Origin: Nocardia concava NBRC 100430
GTDB lineage: Bacteria > Actinomycetota > Actinomycetes > Mycobacteriales > Mycobacteriaceae
Assembly (NCBI RefSeq): GCF_000308815.1
Contig: NZ_BAFX01000099.1
Location: 1 to 59,143 of the forward strand
Direction: 5' to 3'
DNA: 59,143 nt
Shown here in pieces: positions 41,209 to 52,213 of this stretch. Position numbers and translations under genes: made by a program. Each line of letters starts with the position of its first letter. Position 1 is the stretch's first letter. The notes beneath the pieces are model-generated. The model did no database searches. It had not been told where the DNA came from and worked only from the letters and a program-made list of their open reading frames with translations.

Positions 41209-44166
41209 TCACGCACCGTCGAGTAGCGCGAGGCCCCGCTGTGCGCGTTCGTGTGCTTCGAGCAAAGTGGGCGAGCCACCGGCCGGAACCTCCAGCACCG
41301 TCGCGTAGTACGCACGCGCCTGCGCCGGATTCTCGGTGCGAGCGATATCTCCCAATCCGCGCAGCGCATTCGCGTACATATCGACCGCACCGTGCGTGCG
41401 CGCCAGTTCGGCGGCGCGCTGATAGTCCGCCCGCGCCGCCTCGAGATCGCGGACCGCTCCCGCACCGAGCCGGATATCGCCGCGTCTGGTCAGCAGATCC
41501 GACGTGTCGGCGGCCCAGCCCAATTCGGTGTTCACCGCGATGGCCTCGTCGATCAGTGTCAGTGACGCGGCCAGATCCCCGTGCCGTTCGGCCACCGCCG
41601 CCAACTTGTCCAGACTCGTCGCGATCGCCCACCGATCCCCGATTTCCCGAAATCCCGCCAGCGCAGCCGCGAACTCCGGCTCGGACTCGTCGACGTGCCC
41701 GGCCATGAACAGGCCCATGCCATCCCCCAACCGCAGGAACGCCTGAGACCACGCATCCTCCCCGAACAACCGGCGCAACACCGCCGGATCCCCGGGCACC
41801 ATGGCCCCCGCTACGGCCAGCAGCAGCACCGTATACGGCTGTCGCAGAGGCCGATCCAATTCCGCGACGCCCGCCGCCGCCCGCCCGAGCTCCGCACCGA
41901 GGTCATGGCGTCCCCGTGCCGCCACCCCCGCGCACAGCGCGTAGACCTCGGCATCCAGCTCAACCAGCACTCCCGATCGCTGACCCGGCACCTGTCCATC
42001 CGCCTCCGCATCGTCAGCGACGCCCGGCGCGGGGTCGGTGCCGAAAATCCTCGAACTCAGCTCGGGGAGAATGCGATTGGCGAGGGCCGGGGCTTCACCC
42101 GGGCGGCCGGTGAGCCACCAGTACCAGGATTGGGCGGCGATGAGGCGGGCGGCGAGGGCTGGGTCTGTGGTGGCGGACCAGCGTAGGGCGGACTGGAGGT
42201 TGTCGTGGTCGGCGGCGAGGCGGGCGAGGTGGTCGAGTTGGGTTCGGGTGCGCAGCAAGGGTTCTGCGGCTTCGGCCACGGTGGTGAAGTATGCGGCGTG
42301 GGCGTGGTGGGTGGGGGCGTGGGCCTCGGATTCGGCGAGGTGGCGGGCGGCGAATTCGCGGATGGTTTCGAGCATTCGATAGCGACCGCTGTGCACGTTC
42401 AGCAGAGATTTGTCCACCAGATCGGCCAGTAGATCGTCGATCTCATCCAGCGGCTCGGCGACCACGGACGCGGCGCACACGCCGCGGACTTGGTCGGCAG
42501 TCGCGCCACCGGCGAAGACCGAGAAGCGTTGAGCCAGGTGTTGTTCGGCGGGTGAGAGTAGGTCCCAGCTCCAAGCGACGACGGCTTGGAGGGTTTGGTG
42601 GCGGGGTTCGGCGGTGCGGTCGCCGCGGGCCAGGAGGCGGAAACGGTCGTCGAGGCGGGCGTCGATCTCCGTGAGATCCAGGGTGCGCAGGCGGGCGGCG
42701 GCCAGTTCGATAGCCAAGGGCAGGCCGTCGAGGCGGGTGCAAATGCGGGAGACCATGGCGATGGTGCCCGCGTCGACGGTGAAATCCGGGCGGACGGCCG
42801 TGGCGCGTTCCGCGAACAGGCGGACGGCGGGGCTCGACAGCTGGGCCGGCAGGGGTGCGTCGGATGCGGCGATGGGCAATTGGGATACGGGGACCACGGT
42901 TTCGCCGGTGATGCGCAGGGCTTCGCGGCTGGTCGCGAGAATGCGCAGGCCCGGGCAGGTGCGGAGCAGGTGGTTGGCGAGGCGGGCCGCGTCGAGGACG
43001 ACCTGCTCGCAGTTGTCGAGGATCAAGACGAGCGCGCGATCCGCAAGCATCGTTGTCAGCCGCTCCACGGGGTCGCGGTTTGATTGGGCGGCACCCTGAT
43101 TCACGCCGTCGGCACCCGGATTCATGTGGGCGGCAGCTGGATTCATGTGGGCGGAGCTGTCGCGTCCGCCGAGTGCGGCCTCCACCGCCTGGGCGATCTG
43201 CGAACCATCCACCAGGGGCGAGAGGTCCACGAAGTACACCTCGCCGCGCACACGGGTTCCCGCCGCCAAGGCGAGCCGGGTCTTCCCGGTTCCGCCCGGA
43301 CCGAGCAGGGTGACCAATCGTGAACTCGCCAATAGCGGCACCAGTCGCGCGAGGTCCTCTTCTCGGCCGATGAAGCTGGTGAGCGGTGTTGGCAATCGCC
43401 GATTCGATACCGCCGCAACCTCATCCGCGCGCAGGATGGCCAGGTGGGCGTCCATGAGCTCCGCCGACGGGTCCGCACCGAGCTCATCGGCGAGTAGTCG
43501 CCGTCCCTGTTCGAAAGATTCGAGGGCCTCGGCCTGGCGTCCGGCCGCATACAACCCGCGCATCAGCAATGCGCGGGCACGTTCTCGAAGCGGATGCGCC
43601 GCAACGAGTTCCGACAGGGCGGGCAGTACGGCATCCGGCTCCCCCACCGCCAGCGCCGCCTCGGCCCGATCCTCCTCAGCGGCCAATCGCCGCTCGTCCA
43701 ACCGCGCGGCCTGCGCTTCCGCGAACGGTGCATCCCTGACATCGGCCAGCGCGGTTCCCCGCCACAGCTCGAGGGCCTCATCCAGCAGAGTCAGCGCAGC
43801 CCCGGGATCACTGTCCCGCAGGGCTTTCCGCCCCGCCTCCGCCAACCGCGCGAACCGCAGCGCATCCACTGCCTCCGTCTCAACCGCCAACCGATAACCC
43901 GCACCGGCCGATTCGACGATCTCCCTTAACTCCCCACCCCCACGCAACGCCCGCCGCAACCTAGAAACCTGCGACTGCAACGCATGCCCCGCATCCCCCG
44001 GCGGCTCCTCCCCATACAACTCATCGATGAGCCGCTCCCGCCTCACAACCCGCCCGGCATCCAACGCCAGCGCCGCGAGCAACGCCCGCACCTGCGGCCC
44101 CCCGACCGGAAACGGACTCCCATCCCCGCGCCGCGCCTCGACCGGCCCCAAAATCCCGAACTCCAC
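41209..44166 (-). CDS. AfsR/SARP-type regulator: DNA-binding, BTAD, NB-ARC ATPase and TPR-like domains
   Basis: 985 aa. Domains in order: OmpR-type winged helix (MEFGILGPVEARRGDGSPFP ... residues 1-95), bacterial transcriptional activation domain (DALRFARLAEAGRKAL to about 255), NB-ARC/STAND ATPase with P-loop LLGPGGTGKTRLALA around residue 290 and Walker B-like ALVLILDNCEQ, then helical TPR-like repeats to the end. A low-complexity insertion with two AHMNP units (about residues 340-370) follows the P-loop. SARP-type activators often control a neighbouring gene; the monooxygenase 160 bp downstream with heptamer repeats is the clear candidate. Confidence 0.9.
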   Translation of the reverse strand: MEFGILGPVEARRGDGSPFPVGGPQVRALLAALALDAGRVVRRERLIDELYGEEPPGDAGHALQSQVSRLRRALRGGGELREIVESAGAGYRLAVETEAVDALRFARLAEAGRKALRDSDPGAALTLLDEALELWRGTALADVRDAPFAEAQAARLDERRLAAEEDRAEAALAVGEPDAVLPALSELVAAHPLRERARALLMRGLYAAGRQAEALESFEQGRRLLADELGADPSAELMDAHLAILRADEVAAVSNRRLPTPLTSFIGREEDLARLVPLLASSRLVTLLGPGGTGKTRLALAAGTRVRGEVYFVDLSPLVDGSQIAQAVEAALGGRDSSAHMNPAAAHMNPGADGVNQGAAQSNRDPVERLTTMLADRALVLILDNCEQVVLDAARLANHLLRTCPGLRILATSREALRITGETVVPVSQLPIAASDAPLPAQLSSPAVRLFAERATAVRPDFTVDAGTIAMVSRICTRLDGLPLAIELAAARLRTLDLTEIDARLDDRFRLLARGDRTAEPRHQTLQAVVAWSWDLLSPAEQHLAQRFSVFAGGATADQVRGVCAASVVAEPLDEIDDLLADLVDKSLLNVHSGRYRMLETIREFAARHLAESEAHAPTHHAHAAYFTTVAEAAEPLLRTRTQLDHLARLAADHDNLQSALRWSATTDPALAARLIAAQSWYWWLTGRPGEAPALANRILPELSSRIFGTDPAPGVADDAEADGQVPGQRSGVLVELDAEVYALCAGVAARGRHDLGAELGRAAAGVAELDRPLRQPYTVLLLAVAGAMVPGDPAVLRRLFGEDAWSQAFLRLGDGMGLFMAGHVDESEPEFAAALAGFREIGDRWAIATSLDKLAAVAERHGDLAASLTLIDEAIAVNTELGWAADTSDLLTRRGDIRLGAGAVRDLEAARADYQRAAELARTHGAVDMYANALRGLGDIARTENPAQARAYYATVLEVPAGGSPTLLEAHERAQRGLALLDGA

Positions 44167-44220
44167 GCGGCCAGTATGCCGCCACTCCCCGCCCTCACCC
44201 CGGCCAGCAGCCCGCCCCGC

Positions 44221-44275
44221 GAGAATGCGTTCACGGACATGGCTTCTCGGCCGATGTGTCCGTCAGCGCATTCTC
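44221..44275. repeat. 55-bp inverted-repeat element, copy 2
   Basis: Same length and same GAGAATGC/GCATTCTC ends as 7224-7278. This copy also has an inner pair, ACGGACA and TGTCCGT, giving a long two-part hairpin. It lies between the SARP-like regulator start and the end of the PucR gene. Confidence 0.6.
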
Positions 44276-44284
44276 GTCGCCGGG

Positions 44285-45898
44285 TCAGCGGGTGGGGGTG
44301 GTGACTAGGTCTCGGATTAGGAGGGCGGTGTGGAGGGAGGTGCGGGTTTCGCCGTTGTCGAGGTCGAGGTCGAGGATGCGTTCTATGCGGGAGAGGCGGT
44401 CGTAGAGGGTGGGGCGGGAGATGTTGAGGCGTTTGGCCAGTTCGGTTTTGTTGCCTGCCAGGTCGAGGAATTGGCGGAGGGTGCGGGTCAGGTCGGTGGC
44501 GTTGCGGATGTCGTGGCGGAGGAGGGCGGAGAGTTCGGTTTCGGCGAAGCGTTGGACGCCTGGTTCGTCGCGGATGAGGGAGAGGAGGCCGCGGAGGCGG
44601 ATGTCGCCGCTGCGGTAGAAGGGGCGGGGGGTGGAGGCCGTGAGGGAGAGGGCTACTTCGGCTACGTGGGCTGCTTGGGCCAGTTCGCGGGCGGTGTCGA
44701 GGAGGGAGTCGGATTCCGCGCCTACGCCGATGACCGCGTTGTCTACGCCGGGGACGCGGCGGACTTCGGCGAGGATGGTGGAGCAGATGGTGGTGAGGGC
44801 CTTGTCCAGGTCACCGGTGCGGGATATGGCCAGGATCAGGGTGACTCGGGTGCCGTGGTCGGGGGCGGCGAGGGCGGTGGCCTTGGCGAGGGCCACGCCG
44901 TGGAGGGTGGCGTCGAGGAGAGCGGCGGTGTGGCGTTGCTGCGCCACCGGATCCGCGCTTTCGAGTGTTTCAGTGGCCGCGGCGGCGACGTCGATGGCCA
45001 GGGGGACGTATCGGGCGCGGCGGGCCAGGCCGAGGGCGGCGGCCAGCGCCACCGCGTCACGTTCGTCGGTGAGGCGGCCGTTGACCATATCGTCGATGAG
45101 GCCGGTCTGGGCCTGGCGGTGCAGGCCGAAGCGGTCGCGTTCGATCATGCGGTGCAGGGTGAGGGTCTGGGCGGCGCGTTCGAGCACCATGCGGGCGCGG
45201 GCGGTCGGCACCCGGTTCGAGCGCAGCAGCAGCCGGCCCCAGCGCTGTGTATGCGGGCCCACCGGAACGACATTCGGGTCGGTGTCGGGCAGCAGGCGGG
45301 ACAGCGATTCCCAATGCTCGAGCAGGGCGGGGGTGCTGGTGTGCCGGGCGGTCAGGGCCAGTACGCGGTGGGTGAGGTCCTCGAGCACGACCGAGGCGTC
45401 CAGCATCCCGGCAGCGGTCTTCACGATCTCGGCGAGGGAGGCGCGGCGCACGCTCAGGTCGGTGAAGGTCTCGTGCACGGTGCGGGCGAATTCCAGTTCG
45501 TCGTACTGGTCGGCCACGATCACCCGGTGCACCGCCTCGGTGACCTCCACGAACCGCACCACCCGGTGCAGCGCCACCACGGGCAACCCGATCCGATCGG
45601 CGGTATCGACCACGAGCTTCGGCATTTCCCGCAGGTAGGTGCCCAATTCGACGACCAGCCCCGAAACCCCGGCGGCGGCCAGTGATTCCAGATAGGCGAC
45701 GGTCGCCGCGTCGCTACCGGCCAGCGCCTGCCCGGTGGTGAGAATCAGTTCCCGGCCGACCAGCAGCTTGGCGACGTCGGCGAGCTCGCTGACGTGCACC
45801 CAGCGCACCGGCCGATCGAGGGAGCCGCCGCCCATGATCTCGGGTTCGCCGGCCCGCACGACCGGCATGGCTACGACGTCGGCAACGGTGAGGAGCAC
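44285..45898 (-). CDS. PucR family transcriptional regulator
   Basis: 537 aa from a GTG. N-terminal PucR domain (LTVADVVAMPVVRAGEPEIM ... VRWVHVSELADVAKLLVGRE), a middle GGDEF-like CdaR domain, and a C-terminal HTH_30 (FLDLAGNKTELAKRLNISRP, TLYDRLSRIERILDLDLDNG). PucR/CdaR proteins control purine or amino-acid catabolic genes. Divergent from the mmsA-led operon with a 111-bp shared region holding a direct repeat, so it probably activates that operon. Confidence 0.92.
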   Translation of the reverse strand: MLLTVADVVAMPVVRAGEPEIMGGGSLDRPVRWVHVSELADVAKLLVGRELILTTGQALAGSDAATVAYLESLAAAGVSGLVVELGTYLREMPKLVVDTADRIGLPVVALHRVVRFVEVTEAVHRVIVADQYDELEFARTVHETFTDLSVRRASLAEIVKTAAGMLDASVVLEDLTHRVLALTARHTSTPALLEHWESLSRLLPDTDPNVVPVGPHTQRWGRLLLRSNRVPTARARMVLERAAQTLTLHRMIERDRFGLHRQAQTGLIDDMVNGRLTDERDAVALAAALGLARRARYVPLAIDVAAAATETLESADPVAQQRHTAALLDATLHGVALAKATALAAPDHGTRVTLILAISRTGDLDKALTTICSTILAEVRRVPGVDNAVIGVGAESDSLLDTARELAQAAHVAEVALSLTASTPRPFYRSGDIRLRGLLSLIRDEPGVQRFAETELSALLRHDIRNATDLTRTLRQFLDLAGNKTELAKRLNISRPTLYDRLSRIERILDLDLDNGETRTSLHTALLIRDLVTTPTR

Positions 45899-45900
45899 CG

Positions 45901-45920
45901 ACGAATCGTAAAACGAATCG
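45901..45920. promoter_or_regulatory. Direct repeat in the PucR-mmsA intergenic region
   Basis: ACGAATCG occurs at 45901-45908 and 45913-45920 (12-bp step), at the start of the PucR side of the divergent promoter region. A candidate PucR site; short, so tentative. Confidence 0.35.
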
Positions 45921-46009
45921 CGAAATCACGCACAGAATGTCGGGAGCGAACCGGCGGGTAATGGCGCAGAGTAGGGACCGGATCGAAAGCATCAGGGAAT
46001 CGAGGAGAC

Positions 46010-47500
<1,491 letters not shown>

Positions 47501-47532
47501 CCCCCGAGGCCAACCCGACAAAAGGACATGCG

Positions 47533-48897
47533 ATGACTCTGCCCAATGGCCTCACCCCCGACGCGGCCCGCGACAAGGCCGCCCGCGCCTACGAATTGGA
47601 TCGTGCGCACGTCTTCCACTCCTGGTCCGCCCAGAAGTCGCTGAACCCCATGACGATCACCGCGGCCCAGGGCTGCTACGTGTGGGACGGCGACGGCAAC
47701 CGCCTGCTGGACTTCTCCTCGCAGATGGTGAACACCAATATCGGGCACCAGCATCCGAAGGTGGTGGCCGCCATCCAGGAGCAGGCGGCCACGCTGTGCA
47801 CCATCGGCCCGGCCTTCGTGAACGACGCCCGCTCGGAGGCGGCGCGGCTGATCGCCGAACGGACCCCCGGTGAGCTGAACAAGATCTTCTTCACCAATGG
47901 CGGCGCGGACGCCGTCGAGCACGCGGTGCGCATGGCGCGGCTGCACACCGGCCGGTACAAGGTGCTCTCGCGGTACCGCTCGTATCACGGCGGCACCGAG
48001 ACCGCGGTCAACCTCACCGGCGACCCCCGGCGCTGGCCCAATGACCACGGCAATGCCGGGGTCGTGCACTTCTTCGGGCCGTTCCTGTACCGCTCGCAGT
48101 TCCACGCCACCACCGAGGCCGAGGAGACCGAGCGGGCGCTGCAGCATCTCGAGCAGACCATCGTGTTCGAGGGACCGAGCACCATCGCGGCCATCATCCT
48201 CGAGTCGGTGCCGGGAACGGCCGGAATCATGGTTCCGCCACCGGGTTACCTGGCCGGGGTGCGTGAGCTGTGCGACCGGTACGGGATCGTGTTCATCGCC
48301 GACGAGGTGATGGCGGGCTTCGGGCGCACCGGAAAGTGGTTCGCCATAGAGCATTTCGATGTCGTACCCGATCTGATCACCTTCGCCAAGGGTGTCAACT
48401 CCGGCTATGTGCCGCTGGGCGGCGTCGCCATCGCGCCGCATATCGCCGCGACCTTCGATGATCGCCCGTATCCGGGCGGGCTCACCTACTCCGGTCATCC
48501 GCTGGCCACGGCCGCTGCCGTCGCGACCATCAATGCCATGACCGAGGAGCGGATCGTCGAGAACGCCGCCGACATGGGCGAGCGCGTACTCGGCCCCGGC
48601 CTGCGCGAATTGGCCGAACGCCACCCCAGCGTCGGCGAAGTCCGCGGCCTGGGCGTGTTCTGGGCCGTCGAGCTGGTCGCCGACCGCACCACCCGCGAAC
48701 CCCTGGCCCCCTACGGCGGCAGCAGCCCGGCCATGACCGAGGCCGTCGCCACCGCCAAGGCCGCCGGTCTGCTGCTGTTCGTGAACTTCAACCGCCTGCA
48801 CGTGGTGCCGCCCTGCACCATCTCCGAGGCCGAGGCCAAGGAGGGCCTCGCGATTCTCGACCAGGCGCTCACGGTCGCCGACGGTCATACTGTGTGA
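47533..48897 (+). CDS. Class III omega-aminotransferase (beta-alanine/GABA/putrescine type)
   Basis: 454 aa. PLP-binding aminotransferase fold III: GCYVWDGDGNRLLDFSSQMV, TNGGADAVEHAVRMARLHTG, IVFIADEVMAGFGRTGKWFA and the Schiff-base lysine in LITFAKGVNSGYVPLGGVAI. Transfers the omega-amino group of beta-alanine, GABA or a diamine to pyruvate or 2-oxoglutarate. 32 bp after mmsA; together they would convert beta-alanine to malonate semialdehyde and then acetyl-CoA. Confidence 0.9.
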   Translation: MTLPNGLTPDAARDKAARAYELDRAHVFHSWSAQKSLNPMTITAAQGCYVWDGDGNRLLDFSSQMVNTNIGHQHPKVVAAIQEQAATLCTIGPAFVNDARSEAARLIAERTPGELNKIFFTNGGADAVEHAVRMARLHTGRYKVLSRYRSYHGGTETAVNLTGDPRRWPNDHGNAGVVHFFGPFLYRSQFHATTEAEETERALQHLEQTIVFEGPSTIAAIILESVPGTAGIMVPPPGYLAGVRELCDRYGIVFIADEVMAGFGRTGKWFAIEHFDVVPDLITFAKGVNSGYVPLGGVAIAPHIAATFDDRPYPGGLTYSGHPLATAAAVATINAMTEERIVENAADMGERVLGPGLRELAERHPSVGEVRGLGVFWAVELVADRTTREPLAPYGGSSPAMTEAVATAKAAGLLLFVNFNRLHVVPPCTISEAEAKEGLAILDQALTVADGHTV

Positions 48898-48935
48898 CCC
48901 GGTGACCTCGACGATCTCGACCAGCTAGGAGCACG

Positions 48936-50423
48936 GTGCATCCTCAGGAATTGCAATTCATCAATGGCACACGGCAATCCGGGTCGGGTGCGCCGCTGTC
49001 GGTCATCGCGCCCGCCACCGGAGCGGAGATCGTCTCCGGTCCGGGCGCGAACGCCGCCGATGTGGAGGCGGCCGTGGCGGCGGCCCGGGCCGCCTTCCCG
49101 GGCTGGGCCGGGCTCACGCCGGGGGCGCGATCGGACATCATGCACGAATGGGCGCGGATCCTGCGGACCCGCGCCGAGGAGCTGGCGTCGGTCGAAAGTC
49201 TCAACGCGGGCAAGCCGATTCGGCTCTCCAGCGAATTCGACGTCCCCGGCACCATCGACAACACCGCCTTCTTCGCCGGCGCCGCACGGCATCTCGACGG
49301 CAAGGCGTCGGCCGAGTACTCCGGCGACCACACCTCCTCCATCCGCCGCGAGCCGATCGGCGTGATCGGTTCCATCTCGCCGTGGAACTACCCGCTGCAG
49401 ATGGCGGCCTGGAAGATCCTGCCCGCCATCGCGGCCGGAAACACGGTGGTGCTCAAGCCTTCCGAGCTGACCCCGCTCACCTCCCTGATCTTCGCGGAGG
49501 CGGCCACGGAGGCGGGCGTGCCGCCGGGCGTCATCAATGTCCTCACCGGCACCGGCCTCGAAGCGGGGCAGCCGCTGGTGGAACACCCCGCGGTGGCGAT
49601 GGTTTCGTTCACCGGCTCCACCGCCGTCGGCAGACAGGTGGCCGCGACCGCCGCCGGTGCGGTCAAGCGGGTCCATCTCGAACTCGGCGGCAAGGCCCCG
49701 TTCGTGGTGTTCGACGACGCCGATCTCGAGGCCGCCGCACGTGGTGCGGTCGCGGGCGCGCTCATCAATGTGGGCCAGGATTGCACCGCCGCCACCCGCG
49801 CCTATGTGCAGCGGCCGCTGTTCGAGGAATTCGTGGGGCGGGTCGCCGATCTCATGGATCAGGTCCGGGTCGGTCCCGTCGAGGACCCGGAAACCGATCT
49901 GGGCTCGCTCATTTCCCGCACGCATCGGGACAAGGTGAGCGGCATGGTCGAGCGGGCCCGCGAATCCGGCGCGAAAATCGTGCGCGGCGGCCGAATTCCG
50001 GAGCACACCCCGGAGGCCGGCGCGTACTACGAGCCCACTCTGATCACCGGCGCGGCCCAGTCCTCGGAGATCGTGCAGCAGGAGATCTTCGGCCCGGTGC
50101 TGGTCGTGCTGCCCTTCGACACCGATGACGAGGCCATCGCCCTGGCCAACGACACGCCCTACGGGCTCGCCGCGTCGGCCTGGTCACGCAGTGTTTTCCG
50201 GACCCAGCGAGCCGCTCGCGAAATCCAGGCGGGCTGCGTGTGGATCAACGACCACATTCCGATCATCAGTGAAATGCCGCACGGCGGATACAAGTCCTCC
50301 GGGTTCGGAAAGGACATGTCCGCGTACGCATTCGAGGAGTACACGAATATCAAGCACGTCATGTCCGATATCACCGCGGCCGCCAGCAAACCCTGGCACG
50401 AGGTGATCTTCCGGGCCGAGTAA
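48936..50423 (+). CDS. Aldehyde dehydrogenase, aminobutyraldehyde/betaine type
   Basis: 495 aa from a GTG with AGGAG upstream. NAD-binding GSISPWNYPLQMAAWKILPA and FTGSTAVGRQVA, Glu in VHLELGGKAPFVVFDDADLE, and catalytic Cys in NVGQDCTAATRAYV. The GQDCTAATR box is typical of gamma-aminobutyraldehyde dehydrogenases (PatD-like). It would oxidise 4-aminobutanal from putrescine to GABA, which the upstream transaminase could use. Confidence 0.9.
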   Translation: MHPQELQFINGTRQSGSGAPLSVIAPATGAEIVSGPGANAADVEAAVAAARAAFPGWAGLTPGARSDIMHEWARILRTRAEELASVESLNAGKPIRLSSEFDVPGTIDNTAFFAGAARHLDGKASAEYSGDHTSSIRREPIGVIGSISPWNYPLQMAAWKILPAIAAGNTVVLKPSELTPLTSLIFAEAATEAGVPPGVINVLTGTGLEAGQPLVEHPAVAMVSFTGSTAVGRQVAATAAGAVKRVHLELGGKAPFVVFDDADLEAAARGAVAGALINVGQDCTAATRAYVQRPLFEEFVGRVADLMDQVRVGPVEDPETDLGSLISRTHRDKVSGMVERARESGAKIVRGGRIPEHTPEAGAYYEPTLITGAAQSSEIVQQEIFGPVLVVLPFDTDDEAIALANDTPYGLAASAWSRSVFRTQRAAREIQAGCVWINDHIPIISEMPHGGYKSSGFGKDMSAYAFEEYTNIKHVMSDITAAASKPWHEVIFRAE

Positions 50424-50512
50424 CGGCGGCGACACGGAATAACCCGGTTCCGACATTCCACCTCGAGGTGAGTTATTCTCACCGCACACGTCACGTTCTG
50501 AGGTGGTTGACC

Positions 50513-50623
50513 GTGGAAACCCGCACCGCCGGGTTGGACCCGAGGCTGCAGCACGCAGCCATGAATATCGCCGGGCAGCTGCGCATGCGCCGCCGCTGCG
50601 ACGATCGCGCCGCCACCAGCTGA
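50513..50623 (+). CDS. 36-aa short ORF (possible leader peptide)
   Basis: GTG at 50513 with AGGTGG 6 nt upstream; TGA at 50621-50623. It encodes METRTAGLDPRLQHAAMNIA followed by GQLRMRRRCDDRAATS. The C-terminal third is very Arg-rich, and a strong intrinsic terminator starts 10 bp after the stop. The layout, a short ORF then a terminator ahead of an enzyme gene, is that of a transcription attenuator, but a simple small protein is also possible. Confidence 0.5.
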   Translation: METRTAGLDPRLQHAAMNIAGQLRMRRRCDDRAATS

Positions 50624-50633
50624 TCCCGTCCTC

Positions 50634-50676
50634 GACCGCCGGTCGTCCGTTCACGCGGACCGACCGGCGGTCTTTT
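50634..50676 (+). terminator. Intrinsic terminator before the FAD oxidase gene
   Basis: GACCGCCGGTC and its complement GACCGGCGGTC form an 11-bp stem, extended by TCCG/CGGA after a small internal loop, and followed by TTTT. It sits between the 36-aa ORF and the FAD oxidase gene 118 bp on. Confidence 0.85.
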
Positions 50677-50793
50677 GGCATACCCGGACGGGGTTCTCGC
50701 ATATCCGCACACCGTGACCACGCATACCTGCACAGGGACACATCACCGCCGAGCGGCCGGACCGGTCGGCAAGAGAGAAGGAGTTGATCGGCC

Positions 50794-52209
50794 ATGTCGG
50801 CCAAAGGAAGCAAACTGTCGGCGTCGGCGCTCATCGATGCGGCGCCGACGCCTTACTGGACCGACCGGCCCGAGCGGCCGGCCCCGACAGACCCCTTGAC
50901 CACCGCCACCGAGGCGGATCTGGCCGTCATCGGCGGCGGCTACAGCGGACTGTGGACCGCCCTGCTGGCCAAGGAACGCAATCCCGGCACCGATGTGGTG
51001 CTGCTGGAATCCGGGCTCTGCGGGCACGCGGCCTCGGGCCGCAATGGCGGATTCTGTTCCGCCAGCCTCACCCACGGGCTCGCCAACGGGATGGAGCGAT
51101 TCCCCGACGAGATCGCCGAGCTGGAACGGCTCGGCCGCGCCAACCTCGACGATATCGAGAAGGCCATCCTGCGCTACGGCATCGACTGCGATTTCGAGCG
51201 CACCGGCGAGATGGAGGTCGCCACCGCCCCGCACGAGATCGACTGGCTGCGGGAGAGCCACGACGCGGCCGAATCCCTGGGCTACCGCACCGAATTGCTG
51301 GACGCGGGCCAGGTGCAGGGGATGGTGCACTCCCCCACCTATCTGGGCGGGTGGTGGGATCGCGACGGGGTGGCCATGCTGGATCCGGCACGGCTGGCCT
51401 GGGGATTGCGCAGGGCCTGCATGGAAGCCGGGGTGCGCATCTACGAAGGCACTCCCGTGCAACGGATTTCGAAATCCTGCGGCGGCACCCTGACCCTGCA
51501 CACGCCGCACGGTGAGGTGCGCGCGCCCCGGGTCGCGTTGTGCACCAGCGCTTTCGCGGGGCCGGTGCCGAAGGTGTCACGGCATGTGGTGCCGGTCTAC
51601 GACTACGCGCTCATGACCGAACCGCTCACCACCGAACAGCTCGACAGCATCGGCTGGCACACCCGCATGGGCTTGGGCGACGCGTCCTATCGCTTCCACT
51701 ATTACCGGCTGACCAGCGACAACCGCATTCTCTTCGGCGGTTACGACGCCATCTACCACTTCGGCAATCGCATCGCCCCGACCCTGGAGTACAACGAGGC
51801 CACCTTCGAAACCCTGGCGCAGCACTTCTTCCAGACCTTCCCGCAACTCGACGGCCTGCGCTTCACCCACCGCTGGGGCGGCGTCATCGATACCTGTGGC
51901 CGGTTCTGCGCCTTCTTCGGCTCTGCCTACAAGGGCAAACTCGTCTACGCCGCCGGGTACACCGGGCTCGGAGTCGGGGCGACCCGGTTCGGCGCGGAGG
52001 TCATGCTCGACCGGCTCTGGGGTCTCGACACCGAACGCACCCGGCTGCGAATGGTGCGCTCCCGGCCGTTGCCGTTGCCGCCGGAACCGTTGCGGTCGGC
52101 CGGAATTCACCTCACCCGCTGGTCGCTGGCCCGCGCCGACGCACATCAGGGCCGCCGGAATCTGTGGTTGAAGACCCTGGACTACACCGGATTGGGCTTC
52201 GACAGCTGA
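50794..52209 (+). CDS. FAD-dependent amine oxidase (PuuB/gamma-glutamylputrescine-oxidase-like)
   Basis: 471 aa; AAGGAG upstream. DAO-family FAD fold: LAVIGGGYSGLWTALLAKER, LLESGLCGHAASGRNGGFCS, CTSAFAGPVPKVSRHVVPVY, FTHRWGGVIDTCGRFCAFFG and YAAGYTGLGVGATRFGAEVM near the C terminus. This matches PuuB-like oxidases that deaminate amines such as gamma-glutamylputrescine. With the aminobutyraldehyde dehydrogenase and transaminase it completes a plausible putrescine-to-GABA route. The terminator just upstream may make its expression separately controlled. Confidence 0.88.
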   Translation: MSAKGSKLSASALIDAAPTPYWTDRPERPAPTDPLTTATEADLAVIGGGYSGLWTALLAKERNPGTDVVLLESGLCGHAASGRNGGFCSASLTHGLANGMERFPDEIAELERLGRANLDDIEKAILRYGIDCDFERTGEMEVATAPHEIDWLRESHDAAESLGYRTELLDAGQVQGMVHSPTYLGGWWDRDGVAMLDPARLAWGLRRACMEAGVRIYEGTPVQRISKSCGGTLTLHTPHGEVRAPRVALCTSAFAGPVPKVSRHVVPVYDYALMTEPLTTEQLDSIGWHTRMGLGDASYRFHYYRLTSDNRILFGGYDAIYHFGNRIAPTLEYNEATFETLAQHFFQTFPQLDGLRFTHRWGGVIDTCGRFCAFFGSAYKGKLVYAAGYTGLGVGATRFGAEVMLDRLWGLDTERTRLRMVRSRPLPLPPEPLRSAGIHLTRWSLARADAHQGRRNLWLKTLDYTGLGFDS

Positions 52210-52213
52210 GGTT

